DNA of 64,000 nt, taken from NCBI RefSeq assembly GCF_965363235.1, contig NC_134839.1, positions 73,050,910 to 73,114,909 on the forward strand, in the 5' to 3' direction. The notes below the pieces were generated by a model, which ran no database searches, was not told the DNA's origin, and saw nothing but the letters and a program-made list of their open reading frames with translations. Shown here in pieces: positions 1-12,139 of the stretch (the stretch's first letter is position 1; each line of letters opens with the position of its first letter). This stretch comes from Mytilus galloprovincialis (Eukaryota > Mollusca > Bivalvia > Mytilida > Mytilidae). Both the position numbers and the translations under genes were made by a program.

Positions 1-1500
1 TCCTGAAATCTTATTTTATTTTTATATAATACATCAAGGTGACAGAAACTTCAGCATTGGCGCGACATACGGGTAACACTTTTCTCCAGTTTGTATGAAC
101 GACACAGTAACAAAAATACAGATAGCGAACCAAAGCGCATTAATGCATACACTTTATCGATTTTTTTAATTTTTTCATTTACTCAATGTATAAAAAAAAG
201 TTGTCCCCTGACATAAATGTAATTATATACCTACCAGAGTCGAACAGATTTTTTATGTCTGAAATAGAGCAAGTATTCGGCACACATATCCCGACCATAA
301 TTTCCATTCCTTTTGCTTTCGTTAGCTGAAATAATATCATTTGAAATAAAGAAATATCAATCAAGCTATGCACTGTTTTCATAATTTAAACTTAAAAGAA
401 AAGTTAGATTCTTAACCAGAAGAAACCCCTCCCCCTTTATGCCGTGAATCATTAAAACATGTGATCCGTTTATCCTGTGAATATTTAAAAACTTGTGATC
501 CGTTTATCCTGTGAATCGTTTAAAAGGAAATCAAAATAATGATAATATGCAGAGTCTTGTTAAAATACCCTGCATAATACAAAAGTCCTTGTTTAATAAC
601 CATAAAGTCAGCCGGAGTCCCCATGTATCCAACATAGATAATTTCACTACGTATGATAAAGTTCATCATTCTGCAGTTTGCGAATGTTTAAACAAATGAA
701 ATCCGGTGAATTTGAAATATTTTTATATTAAAACACTTAGAACAACACGAAAAAAAATGTAGAATGCAATACACTTGTGTTATTGTTAACAAGAAAAACT
801 AGTTCTGGCCGGAAAACTGCGAAAGTAATAGCTGGAAAAAAACATGTGTCCTGCATGCTTAACTTACCCCAAAAATTACAGTTTAATATTCTGTCATTTG
901 CGGAAATTTTGAAAGAAATTGAAATCCTGATAATATTCATGCCATGTATATACATATATACAAACATTTTGATAAATATAGAATATAGATATTGTATATA
1001 TGCAGAGGTCACGCCATGCAACCTTTATCGGACAGACGGATAGACGGACAAAGGTAAAAAAAAAATGTTTACAGCAATTAAATCTCGTTGTTATTTTCAA
1101 ACATCAGCAACTGTTGCTTACATTCTCAATATTCTCTTTAAGTCATATAAAAAGCTCCATAACTTTGGAAAATGTAAGAATGATTATATAAGTGTTTTTA
1201 TGATATTTTATAGATTCAAATCTTAACGTACTGGATTGGAAATAGATGCAACATAAAACTTGGCAAGACAGTATTCTCCGTGGAATTCCTCGGCTTCTAT
1301 ACCAATGCATTCGTCATAATCACCAAGCCAGGCAAATTTTCCGCGAAGTAAACCTGCAGGAGGCTTTCCCAGAGCATCCAACACTGAAAAAGAAAACTGA
1401 AAGTGTTCTAATTATATTAAAATTAAGTAAGTAGACACTCTTGCTAATCGTTAACAGACATTTTAGCTCTGAGTACAGGTACATTTTCATATCACATGTA
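1..1500. other. no gene recognised
   Basis: AT-rich sequence with only short chance reading frames on both strands. I see no splice-bounded coding exon, no conserved protein motif and no clear repeat boundary here. Confidence 0.5.
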
Positions 1501-1516
1501 AAGTCGTATATCACTT

Positions 1517-1858
1517 GTACGAGCAAAAAGGAAAAGTAATTATGCAAGTAAGTTGCATATTTATAAAAAAAATAAATAAATAAGTGAACAAACATGACTT
1601 TTTTTTTGTATGATATATTTAGAATAATATTAGTACATGCTCTTGATATAAACAAAACTGTGTTTTTGTAATCATTTTAATGTACGAGCAAAATGGAAAA
1701 GTTATTATGCAAGTAAGTTGCATATTTATAAAAAAAAAAAGAAAAAAAGACATGCGTTAAGCGGACATTTGATACATTTTGGAATAATATTAATACAGTC
1801 ATGCTCTTGATATACACAAAAAAGTATGTTTGTTTTTTTAAATTCTAGCCATTTAAAT
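1517..1858. repeat. two-copy tandem repeat, about 165-175 bp
   Basis: Two diverged copies follow each other, each opening with tgtacgagcaaaa and continuing through gcaagtaagttgcatattta and tgctcttgatata. A third partial start (tgtacgagggttg) follows at about 1858. The copies differ mainly in homopolymer length. No coding potential is visible. Confidence 0.6.
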
Positions 1859-2432
1859 GTACGAGGGTTGTCGAACTTGTATTGTGTTTAGAGAATAAAG
1901 ACCAGGCCACATTTATTTAATTCCTAATAATTAGTTCGACGGATCCGTCTGCATGGTTTTTTTTTTTTATCAAACCGAAATTTATTTATTTTTTAATATT
2001 CACGCTTTCCGGATCTTGAAAAGTGATCTTGTCTATTTACCGCGCCCGGTTTTTTGTAAACATTAAAAAATTTAAAAAATGAGCATGAGCATTTTAGTCA
2101 ACACTTTACAATTCAGTCTTTAATATCTGGCACTTATGGTAGAAGCATCGTTTTGGAATAAAGAACGATAACTCTCTCTACACGACCCATCTGAAAAGTT
2201 TCGTCACTCTCGTTAAATCTCGTTCGATTATTTTTTTTAATGGCGGCCGAATTTAACGTTTCAACGCGAGCTTGGAAAAACGTGACATATCGGAATAATT
2301 TCAATGTTTAATACGACATTAATTTTTATTTGTTTACAAAAACAAGAATTCAGAAATTTTGGTAACTTGTGTAGCTTATTTTAATTTTATTGTACCACGG
2401 AAATTACCGAAGTTAGGACAACAACTGACGCC

Positions 2433-2642
2433 ATGTTTCGTCTGCTTCATTTTCCATTATCAGTGAGGTCAAAACAAAGTTCCTTAGTAATCACAGGTAC
2501 TTCATTTAAAAGTCACAAAATCATACTTAATGTTAACATATTTAGCGTAAAAGTTCCGTCCAGCCATGGGAACACAGAAAAAACCTCTGCAAGCAATACA
2601 TTTCGGGATTTTTTTATAATGGCCATGCGGCATGTGGGGTAA
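2433..2642 (+). CDS. possible first coding exon of an unknown small protein
   Basis: An ATG-initiated frame of about 69 codons begins with MFRLLHFPL and contains several basic residues and few acidic ones near its start, which could suit an organelle-targeting peptide. The 200-400 bases upstream are richer in CpG than the surroundings, as promoters can be. A possible donor (GTAAAC) overlaps the stop at the 3' end. A lysine-rich stretch after an acceptor-like ttatag near 3180 does not join in a compatible phase. I do not recognise the product, and it may be a chance frame. Confidence 0.2.
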   Translation: MFRLLHFPLSVRSKQSSLVITGTSFKSHKIILNVNIFSVKVPSSHGNTEKTSASNTFRDFFIMAMRHVG

Positions 2643-2796
2643 ACTCCGGTGCACTGGTTGACCATGACTACTTATGTTCACCTGCTACATAATTCCCCAC
2701 ATTAAAGAACAGTGATAATGACGTTATTTATACTGTTGAATGTGATCACGGTAAGTCATGTAAGCCCACAGACTAATTCAAAACTTTAATTACGCC

Positions 2797-2833
2797 CCCC
2801 CCTCGACCCCCCCCCCCCCCCCAAAAAAAAATG
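2797..2833 (+). repeat. poly-C / poly-A tract
   Basis: A run of C, interrupted once by tcga, passes directly into a run of A. Low-complexity sequence, prone to assembly error. Confidence 0.8.
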
Positions 2834-2849
2834 TATATATAGCATATAA

Positions 2850-4570
2850 AAAACACCAATTTTTTTTATGTCAATTTGTCATATCAAGTCAATCAATCAT
2901 GTTGAAATCAAACATATTTTAATTTGGGACCCTTCAAACTTCAATATGGACTAATTTGATAACAGGTATCAAGTGAACCCAAACATTTCTATTCAGCAGA
3001 AGTCTCTAACTACATATCTCCTTAATTTCATATGATATTGATAGTATTAACTGAAGTCCTACAAAAATATTGAAAATGTGTCCATTTATTTTTTTCCTAG
3101 CTTCTTTCATGTGAAAGCGGTACCTTTTTGGTCATTATTTATGTGTTGTGTCTAAATAAGAATTTTAACCCTTTATAGTGACTGAACAGGTTAAACAAAT
3201 GCTTCAAAAGAAACAGAAAAAGAAGACAACTTGGAACAGCACCAGCCATGCCAGTATATATTTATGAATAAAAACTCAGATCAGAATAGCATGGACAATA
3301 TGTTAGTTGTATCCTTGTGAATATATAGTGAGGAAAGTTATCAATAATTCTGCAGATAATGCTGCTGCAATTTCATCAAGACTAGTGTTTTGTACATTTT
3401 CTGTTAAAATATTTTTCACACAATCAGTGAAACATTCAAAAAGGCTAAACTTAATTTTTATTACTGAAAGTTTTAAACAAGGACAAGTGTTTTATTTATC
3501 AAATGACTCATGTGTTTCTGTGAGAAAAAAAGTCATGTGCAATTTTGGGAATTAAAGGGAAAGAAGATCCTTTTGCCTCACACTGGCGCATGTCAATTGT
3601 GAATATACATGTACTTACCAAATATATTTTCTTTATCATGATACTCATGTCGACATTATGAAGAAGTACACATCATAGGAAAAATGCAAAAATTACAGAT
3701 AAAATAATTAAAACATCCTATTTTGTGTGCATCTCCTGCCAAATCAGTATTTGTTGCATCTATATATCCTAGATGAGTATAATCCATGTAAATATGGTAA
3801 ATTTTTAAAGAAAAACACAAAATTTTGATAAAAAAAAATAACCCCAAAAATGTTGTACCATAACCCCAAAATTAATTCTAATCTTCCTTTTGTGTATTGA
3901 ACCTTCTAGTACAATTTCATGGAGATCCATTCACTTATAATAAAGTTATTGTCTTGAAACCAAATGTGTATTCTTGAAAACAACTATGACATGATTAAGC
4001 ATGACTTGAAAGCAAATTTTTGACATGCTTGTATTTCCCATTTCCATTCTCAAATTTATTTTGCTGTCATATAAAAACTTGAAAAGTGAGCTAACAAAAA
4101 AAAATATGCAAGAAATGTCATAAAACTGACTCTGAATTAGGACATGAAATTGATGTAGAACTAACAAACTGAAGATGATCAGGAAATGCTTTTTTGTTTG
4201 AGTCAGATTTTTTTCACTGAACCCTTTCATCGCTATCAATTCTAATATGACGTCCTTATTACGCTTTGTAAACAAAGCCGTGTTCTAATGAGCACAAAAT
4301 ATGTTTGACACATGCGCACGAACTTACTGTTTATATTAACGTTATTTCAATCGTTATCCATTAAAATATATACATTTAAGCAGCTAACATAAACTTTTAT
4401 TGTATATTTTCATAAAACAACATATATTTTCCCTGCACGTAGTTTTTAAACTTATCAAATTTGAAATGTAATGTACTGACTCCTCGGGGAGGAAACGGGA
4501 ATAGTCAAAGATTTTTACAGTATTTTCGTACGCTTCAACCTATAGAAATACAGTATTTGTCCTATTAGAA
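2850..4570. other. no gene recognised
   Basis: AT-rich sequence. The short frames on both strands lack recognisable motifs and supported splice sites. No repeat structure was identified with confidence. Confidence 0.45.
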
Positions 4571-4572
4571 TC

Positions 4573-4733
4573 AAAATAATTCCTTCATGTCATGCTCTAT
4601 GCTCATTTTAACATGGATAGGCATTATATTTTACCACATTTTACACCTCGCTAACGCTCAGTGTAAAATATCGACAAATATAATGCCTACCCATGTTAAA
4701 ATGAGCATAGAGCATGACATGAAGGAATTATTT
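4573..4733. mobile_element. foldback (MITE-like) repeat
   Basis: Two inverted arms of about 60 bases, reading aataattccttcatgtcatg on the left and its complement on the right, flank a spacer of about 35 bases containing ctcgctaacgctcagtg. The arms are nearly identical. The transcript of either strand would fold into one long hairpin. There is no coding capacity. Confidence 0.75.
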
Positions 4734-5564
4734 CTTAATTAAAATTATTTAGTCAAAATTTAACACTAGTATTAAGGTTCATCATAACAAATTGGCAAAC
4801 ACAGCCTATTATCACCTAAAAAAAAAATACTGTGTACAGACTTACCTGTGCTGTTTGGGAAGTTTTAAATATTTTTAGATATATAAAAATAAAATTTATT
4901 TTGCATTTCTGAAAGATAAAATCATTTTTGGTGAAGATCTGGATTTAAAAGATTTTTTTTGTCCTCTGCTTTAACAGATTTTTTTTCATCAATTTGGGAA
5001 TTAGAATATATTTTTAGGAAAAATACCATAACCCCCTCCTGACTTTTGAAGTTCAATGATCATTCCCTAAACATTTTCAATCTGAACTTATAATTTTATT
5101 TTATACAAAAAATATATGTTAATGTAGTTTAGGACATTCGTCCTGAAAATGCATGAAATATTTGCCACTGGACGTTAAACAACCAACAACCAATCGATAT
5201 ATAGGATATAGTAGTCTTAGTATAAAGCTGGCATTAAAGGTAGCGCTTTCCTCATATTATCTGTATATATTATACAGAATTTTTTTAAACTGAAGCACCC
5301 AACCACACTGTAATTATACGTGTAAATATTTGACTAACTAACGCATTTTAAAAGCATTAAAACTAGTATATCCAAAATGGGAGTGCTGCAATATATAAAA
5401 TAACGTAGGAAAATACCTGTAAAGAACAGAACAGAACAGAACAACGTCAAATCGCGACCTGTTAAACTGATTTGAGCATTAAAACAAATTTCTTATCAAA
5501 GTCAAGGATTCTTCACAAAATCATGCCAATTTTTGTTGCTAGAATAAAGAACGCAGAAAGAGAG
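4734..5564. other. no gene; fragment of a dispersed repeat
   Basis: No coding exon is visible. The stretch near 5125-5193, including gccactggacgttaaacaac, resembles a repeat tail I associate with bivalve genomes. The rest is unclassified AT-rich sequence. Confidence 0.35.
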
Positions 5565-5770
5565 AAGACATTTAAACTGTGGGGTCACCAAAGGTTTCTT
5601 AACGCCTTTAGTTAATTATAGAATAATTCGAAAAATTAATCAGGAATAACCTTTATGTTTTGATTTATATAATTGATATAAATCAAAACATCGTGTTATT
5701 TCTGATTAATTTTTCGAATTAATTTATTAAGGTGTTGAGAACCTTTGGTGACCCCATAGTTTAAGTGTCT
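5565..5770. mobile_element. foldback MITE, about 205 bp
   Basis: The ends are inverted copies: left AGACATTTAAACTGTGGGGT, and the right end on the other strand is AGACACTTAAACTATGGGGT. The pairing continues inward through tcaccaaagg and through ttcgaaaaattaatcag to a central ttgatttatata palindrome. The whole element is close to one perfect hairpin. No open frame. Confidence 0.75.
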
Positions 5771-5934
5771 TTAAAAAGTACATAGTGAGCAGTGGTCGTT
5801 ACATACAAACGTTCTCCTAAATTGTCCCAGTCAATGGATGAATTTAATGTGTCAATCAATGGCCACAGCCACACTGATTTGAATTTCATTCTAGATTAGA
5901 CTGTTAGTTTTCCTGTTTGAATTGTTTGAATCAT

Positions 5935-6067
5935 TTGGGCCCCTTTAAAGCTTGTTATAAGTTGTGAGCCAAAGTCCCGGGTAAAGGCTTTGACCTATAA
6001 TTTAAAACAATAAATACATTGTGACTTGGACGGAGAGTTGTTTCATTGACACTCACTCCACATCTTA
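5935..6067 (+). repeat. diverged short dispersed repeat
   Basis: Contains tgacttggacggagagttg and ends in cactccacatctt, matching the ends of the copies near 13.7 and 55.3 kb. It appears to be an old relative of the 3' tail repeat found at 8.0, 10.9, 40.5 and 43.9 kb. Confidence 0.55.
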
Positions 6068-6553
6068 TTTATATTCATAGTGCTAAAAAAAACAAAGAAC
6101 AAAACAAAAAATGAAAACACCTAAACGACAGGAGACACAGACAACCAACCGATATAGCACAAAAACCTTAAAAGTACATATCAACGAATAGCACAAACCC
6201 CCCAAATACTATGGGTAAACCCAGGTGTTCCTGCTTCTTGCAAGATACCTACCGTGTTGTTAGTTATTAGTCATGTCCGGCGATAATTTAAAGCAGTTGA
6301 AATAATTTTTCACCTATTCAGTTCAAGATCTGATGACCTCTGACAGAAAGTAACAGTAATACAAGAAGTCATAAATATACTGCAATTAAAAGTGGAAATG
6401 ACATGTCTTAGTTACCAGGGATTAACAATGTTTTATCATTTAATTTTGCTATTTGAATAAGGAATTTTCGTTTTGAATTTTCCTCGAAGTTCAGTATTTC
6501 TGGATTTTACTTCTTTCTATTGTGTATTGCACTGGCATTCTACATGTACTTAC

Positions 6554-7124
6554 TTTGCATAGCCCATTGTTTTCCTCCAAATAGTCCCGCAAGAATACTT
6601 TGGGTATGGTTCAAGCAGAGTGCATTCACTTTAGGTAAGGGTGGAATTGTATTGGCTGTAACTGGAGACTTAGAAGCAGTAACTGTTACGGGTAGAACTG
6701 TTGTTGGTATTGATTTTGTGGTAACGGGAACAGTTGGTGTTTCTTTGGCAAGTGTGGTATCACCTTGTTCAGGAGTTGCATTAGCCGTTGTAGGCAAAGA
6801 ATTGATATCTGTGTTCTGGTTTAAAGTCGAAGTGACATCAAAACCATTAGCATACGTGGTATTTCCAATTATAACACTATCCGATAGTTCTGATAATTTG
6901 TCCAACTCATCTGAAAATGTCTGAAGATTGTCTAATAAGTTCCGTACATTCAATGCTTTATTCATTGTATTTATATCTTGAAGTAAAACCGTCTGGTTAA
7001 CATGCTGTGAATATCCTTTCAATGTTTGATAACTGTTTTGTATTATGTCATGATAATTATCTTCTAAAGCAACTGAGCATCTGAGTAGTAGTAATAGGAA
7101 ACAGTAGACATACATCTTTACCAT
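6554..7124 (-). CDS. signal-peptide exon of a secreted or membrane Ser/Thr-rich protein
   Basis: An ATG at 7124 opens a 190-codon exon. Residues 1-20 (MVKMYVYCFLLLLLRCSVAL) form a clear signal peptide. Residues 25-90 are acidic, with a heptad-like Leu/Asp pattern that could be helical. Residues 100-165 are rich in Thr, Pro, Ser and Val, as in O-glycosylated stalks. Asn-X-Thr sites include NQT, NTT, NAT and NHT. The frame runs into a strong donor, CAAA|GTAAGTAC, giving a phase-1 exit, so the apparent C-terminus is probably intron read-through. I found no matching downstream exon between 1 and 6553. I do not recognise the family. A link to the PPxY membrane proteins further along is possible only on splice phase. 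Confidence 0.6.
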
Positions 7125-7960
7125 TGTGTTGTACAGCTCGATGGTATCAACTGGGACTGTTTTAAATCAACTCCAAGGATAATATACCCTGCTACCTGAG
7201 ATTTTCGTAATATATGGGTAGAAAAACACGTCCCATATTTTCACTGGACTATAGGTAGATACCAAATTTGTCATCGCTTTTGTTATCAAGTATTTAACCC
7301 AGTGTACTTTGAAACTTATGTATATCCAACGTAATCCTTTTGAGATAATTGGTGCAATACCATTTTATATTCCAGCCTTCAAGTTGTTTATGTTTAAAGT
7401 TTAAAAAAACATACTCTTTCCAAATAGCTTAAGTCGGAGCAAAATCTAAAATATAATCATTTATGAAGTATTTATTTGAAACCTTCAAATAAATGGTTTT
7501 GTAGGGAAATTTTACCAAAAACCCTCCCAAAAATTGCATTGATTAAACATGCATGCATAATTACACTGTGAATAAAGATTGGCTTAACGCCAAGTGCCAG
7601 ATTTTTCAGGCATATTCTTAATGTGGTACTAAAAACCTTGACTAAAATTAATTTGGCTCCTTTAATTTTCATAACATTTTGACAAAATAGTTACTTTGAC
7701 CCTATGACGAAGACATAAATATTTCAAAATATTTGAATTTCAGCTGTTTGACAAACACTAATTTTGATCATTGAAAAGCATTGAAAAACACTAGAACGTG
7801 TTTAAAACGTTCACCTGATATTTACAGAGTTATCTTCCTGTAGTGTTTACCACCTAAGGCATAAGAGAAATGTAGGTTGTAAGTAGAAAATGCCACACAA
7901 CTATAGACACAATATATAGAGATAGCTACAATGTCAATTTATTAATAAACTGAGATGTGG

Positions 7961-8142
7961 ACTTTCTCGTTTGAATTGTTTTACATTGTAATTTCGGGGC
8001 CTATTATATAATAGCAGACTATGCGGTATGGGCTTTGCTCATTGTTGAAGGCCGCACGGTGACCTATAGTTGTTAATTTCTGTGTAATTTGGTCTGTTGT
8101 GTAGAGTTGTCTCATTGGAAATCATACCACATCTTTTTTATA
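7961..8142 (+). repeat. 3' tail repeat of a Penelope-like family (SINE-like copy)
   Basis: Runs from ttctcgtttgaattgtttta through gcggtatgggctttgctcat and tgacctatagttgttaat to tcataccacatctt. The same series forms the end of the longer element at 43.1-44.1 kb, so this looks like a 5'-truncated retrocopy and not an independent SINE. Confidence 0.65.
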
Positions 8143-8365
8143 TATTTATTTAAAAAGTACAACAACACACATACAAATTTCTTTTGAGTTTGTTCGTTGG
8201 GTTGCTGACTATTTGCATGACGTTTTTCCAGACGCATTTCCATTATTCAAACGATAGAACGTACCAAAAAAATATTTGAAAATCCTATTACTATATTATA
8301 CCGGTATAAAAGACATTAATAGCACTTGTAACATAATACTGAGCTGATGAATTAGCCACGGGCAT

Positions 8366-8554
8366 AAAAGAGGGGCGAAAGATACCAGAGAGACATTCAA
8401 AGTCACAGATCAAAAATAAACTGACAACGCCATGGCTAAAAAAACAAAAGACAAACAGACAAATAATGGTACACAACACGAACCCCACCAAAAACTGGGG
8501 GTGGTCTTAGGTGCTCCGGAAGGTTAGGCAGATCTTGTTCCACATGTGGCACCC
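8366..8554 (-). repeat. 3' tail of the Penelope-like family with cctcttttа end
   Basis: Read on the minus strand it begins at gggtgccacatgtgg, passes through aggtgctccggaag (plus-strand reading) and the ccatggc block, and ends at the gaaagatac/cctcttt terminus. It matches the 3' tail that follows the reverse transcriptase at 33.9-34.6 kb. A 5'-truncated copy. Confidence 0.7.
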
Positions 8555-9059
8555 ACAAGCTGTCCTATAGCTGCTGTTTCGAACCATTGATAGGAAAAGA
8601 AAATAACATTTTTTTAATAGGTGAGTCTGTCGCTAGTTAACGATAATATGTGGTCTACCACAAACTACCAGAGTACCAATAAAGAATTCCTAATAAGGTT
8701 TATCAACGTTTATTAGAGATTGTTGTCTGAGTAAATAAACAATATAACACATCGGTTATATCAAATGACCTTAACCCCTGATATCATCACTGTCATAAGT
8801 CAATAACAAGATTTAAACATAGAAAAAAATACACACTTACAGCGCATTTAGATAAACCATTGAAAGTTAATTATACAGTTTGTTCTTTCTATAACCGTTA
8901 CCAGGAAAAAAATGACTAGTCCGTGATCCAAAAATGCGAGCACGAATTAACGTACGCAATGGTCTTTCACTAATAGTCCAGCGGATATCAAAATAATTGA
9001 TCACTTTATGACAGAAGCATGAAACCCGGCATAGTGAAAGATTAAGGGGTATAGACAAA

Positions 9060-9640
9060 ATTCAGATATGGAGCCACAAAGAAAAATTCCAATATGGCCG
9101 CCAAATTCAAGATGGCCGACATAAGTATAGCATCATTCACTTCATGAAGTCTTCCAATTTTAATGAGTTCAGAAGATGTCACAAACTTAAGGAAATACAA
9201 TTAAGATATGTCAATTATTATTTTTTTAAACCTTATAATACAAAAATCATCAAAATGGCGTCCAAATTCTAAATGGCGCGTCACAATGTCTAAGTTTGAC
9301 ATTATTCGTACAATGTATCATGTATACACCATCATTGTCTGATAGAAAGTTACTAAAGCCGTGAAACTTATCACTTGATACCGACAAAGGCCTACAATGC
9401 ATCATTTATATATGGGTGCATAGATAATATTTTCAAAATGGCGGCAATATTCAAAATTTGACGTTTGTTTTTGAATATGGTCTAAAAAAGATTAAAAATA
9501 ATGGATAATTTATTTTAATACAAGCACGTTTATACAAACTTATTGTTATTTAATGTAACAGGTGACATTAATTATGAAATAAAAATCATGGCTGATACAA
9601 CTCAAAATGGCGTCTTTGGCGAGTTATTATTTTTCACAGT
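9060..9640. repeat. degenerate repeats with an AAATGGCGGCC-type motif
   Basis: Short motifs such as aatatggccgccaaattc, atcaaaatggcgtccaaatt and caaaatggcggcaatattc recur roughly every 160-170 bases. They resemble the tandem units at 12.1-12.6 kb in the opposite orientation. No coding exon. Confidence 0.4.
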
Positions 9641-9764
9641 TTCAGGTATTGACCTCAGAAAATTTCACAATTTCTGAAATAAAAAAAAACAACATTTACA
9701 GTATTAAATCCTACAAAGAATACTTCTTTTTTTTCGAAATGAGGTTAGAAATTAAAAAAAAACC

Positions 9765-12038
9765 TCACAAGTAACTATTTTTAAAGCATATCAACAGATT
9801 CAAATTATAACTAAAATATGATCCAAATGCAGGAAAATCAAATAGAGCACAGTCTAAATCAGTTTCTCTTTCAGAGTCCGGTGAGCAGTTGCATGATGCT
9901 GTGCATTTGAAGGCTGCTTTCAAGCATTTACATGCTCCTCTACATCCTTTCTTACAGCAACAGTGGATGAGCTCTTGGCATGACATTGAAGCTTCAGCAA
10001 GCACAGACCAGAATGGTACCAAAGTACCATCAAGTTTTTGCCAACCAAATAAATCTGGTGATGGCATACATGGATATGCAACTAAACAATTTTCCGAAAT
10101 AACACTACCTTGGTAAACTGTACGTTTCGTATGTTGAAGAAGTGCATCTCGTGTTGGATGAATCTTGTCTTCCGTGTTAATAATTGTTTCCTTAACTCAT
10201 TCACCGTGTTAGCTGTACTAGACCGATCATACAAAAGCACAACATATCGTTCTATTACTTTTAACACTTTTAAAATTTCCACTTCATTTGGATTCTCAAT
10301 AACCTGCAGAAATGCTTCTAACAACTCTTCATATAAGGACCATGTGTCCCAAGCTGATTTCTTACCTTTCCCTGAAAAAGCTGAGACTGTGTCACAACCG
10401 GTAAAGGCATGGAACACTGGAAAGACTGTCGATTTCAATGGTCCAAAAGCAAGGCACAATCCATGAACTGTTATATATCGGAAGGTCTTTCAAGTGCAAA
10501 TCTGTGGTCTGTTGAAACAAGAGACAGACAAGAACCAACGACGTCGGTGTCAACTGTTCTGATCAGTATTTTGTTGTGGCCTTTCTGGGAAGCATCTAAG
10601 GCATGCAACAATATTCTAGTATCAGCTTCCTCGTGTGAACATGGGCTTAACAGTTTATAACTGTGTTCTGCAGAATTCCAAAGGCGTTGTTCTTGTCAGT
10701 TACTACGATCTCATTGTCGATACCAGTATTGGTTATTTTATCAGCGAGAAAATAAAATAACTCAACTTTATTTTCGTCTTGGCACATGAATTCCTACCAA
10801 TTCTAACTCGTCTTCGAATACCTTAACCCCGTTTTCCGTGTTTAGACACTTTTAAGCTATGGTTAATGTATGTTTCAAATACAATACCAATTATACCGTA
10901 CGGTGACCTATAGTTGTTAATGTCTGTGTCATTTGGTCTTTTGTGGATAGTTGTCTCATTGGCAATCATACCACATCTTTTTTTTTTTTATATTTGTCCA
11001 TCTTTTCTAATATTCTGAATATACGGTTTAAACACTTTTGAAGCGTGTTAAATAAATGATTTGCTATTGACAGGCTTAAGCATATTAACAACTGTAGATC
11101 CATCAAGATTAATAGAAGATACTATAGGTTGAACATCAGTTGGAGGGATGACCTCTCAAGACATTTCGACAGAAGGTCAACTTTTGTTCCTAGACGTATA
11201 GTACCATTTTGACTAAGCGATTAAGGGAAATCATGTTTCTCATGTCTGAAGAAATAGTCAAGGTTTCCATCTCTTGATTGACAAGCAATATACAATCTTA
11301 AATCTTTATTTCAAAGACATTAAAGCTTGTGATCTGTCGTAAACGTTTTCTTTGCAGGAGGTGGTGTTTGAAAAAGTGGTAACTTATTCCTCTTGATTTT
11401 ATCAAAGACAGACGTTGTTCGATCAACAAGGCGTTCTTTCATATACTTCGCCAACTGTTCTTGTCCCAATGATTCTATTGTGTTAACGGTTTTAACAACT
11501 GATATATCAACAATGTACTTCGAATCTTATACTAGAAATCCTTACCTGTCTCTAAAAAAGGATTTCCAAGATCACCAGTTACATCATACAAAGACACAAT
11601 GTCATTTCGGAATGATTCTTGAAAGGATAATGTTTGTTCATAATGTAGTTTATTAGATTCGTTAGTGTTCACAAAGCATTCAGTGACATTTTTAAATTCA
11701 TTTACCAACCTAGCCATTTCAGGCTCAGCAACCATCCATCTACGAAGTGCTCCTGGATTTTCCGTCAATCCAACAGCACCATCATCTGCTTTAACACACG
11801 CATTATTTTGTTCGTGGCCTTGATCAATAGCCATACAGGAAAATTCTTCTCGGTCTTGTTGACAACAAAGTTGCCCTAAAGGGCTGCTCTGTTGGTTTCT
11901 GGATTCGTTTTTGGTAACTGAAGCATATATTACGCAGATGTTTTGGCAGCCATTGTGAATAGTTGGTGTGATCCAAGGCAAAGAACTAATGAACGATCTT
12001 TGAGATTGCTTCAATAGATAATAAAAGGTTAACCTCAC
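9765..12038 (-). pseudogene. decayed multicopy gene with an FTGCDTVS motif (transposon-like)
   Basis: Fragments in changing frames follow the order of a repetitive gene I recall from cnidarians and molluscs. First, 12038-11532 contains AIDQGHEQNNACVKADDG and GALRRWMVA. Next, about 11520-11340 carries ESLGQEQLAKYMKERL. Around 10660-10560 there is an EEADTRILLHALDAS-like stretch read with frameshifts. Then 10459-10082 contains FHAFTGCDTVSAFSGKGKKS. Last, 10115-9765 has a cysteine cluster, ELIHCCCKKGCRGACKCLK. At least three frame changes, in-frame stops and an inserted repeat tail at 10.9 kb show it is dead. The family is multicopy and probably mobile, but I cannot name a biochemical role. Confidence 0.65.
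10892..10990 (+). repeat. 3' tail repeat inserted in the pseudogene
   Basis: A truncated copy running from taccgtacggtgacctatag to ataccacatctt and a poly-T stretch. It lies inside the decayed FTGCDTVS gene, on the opposite strand, so it arrived after that gene was inserted. Confidence 0.7.
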
Positions 12039-12139
12039 GTATAGACCTTATACATATTAATAATTGTCAATTCAAATTGGAGAGCTATATACCAGAATTT
12101 AAAATGAGGAGATTCTTCTCGATATAGTTTCTGAAAATA

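Noticed and set aside
3307..3555. Plus-strand frame of 82 codons
   Set aside because: No motif, no promoter or splice support, and composition like the surrounding non-coding DNA.
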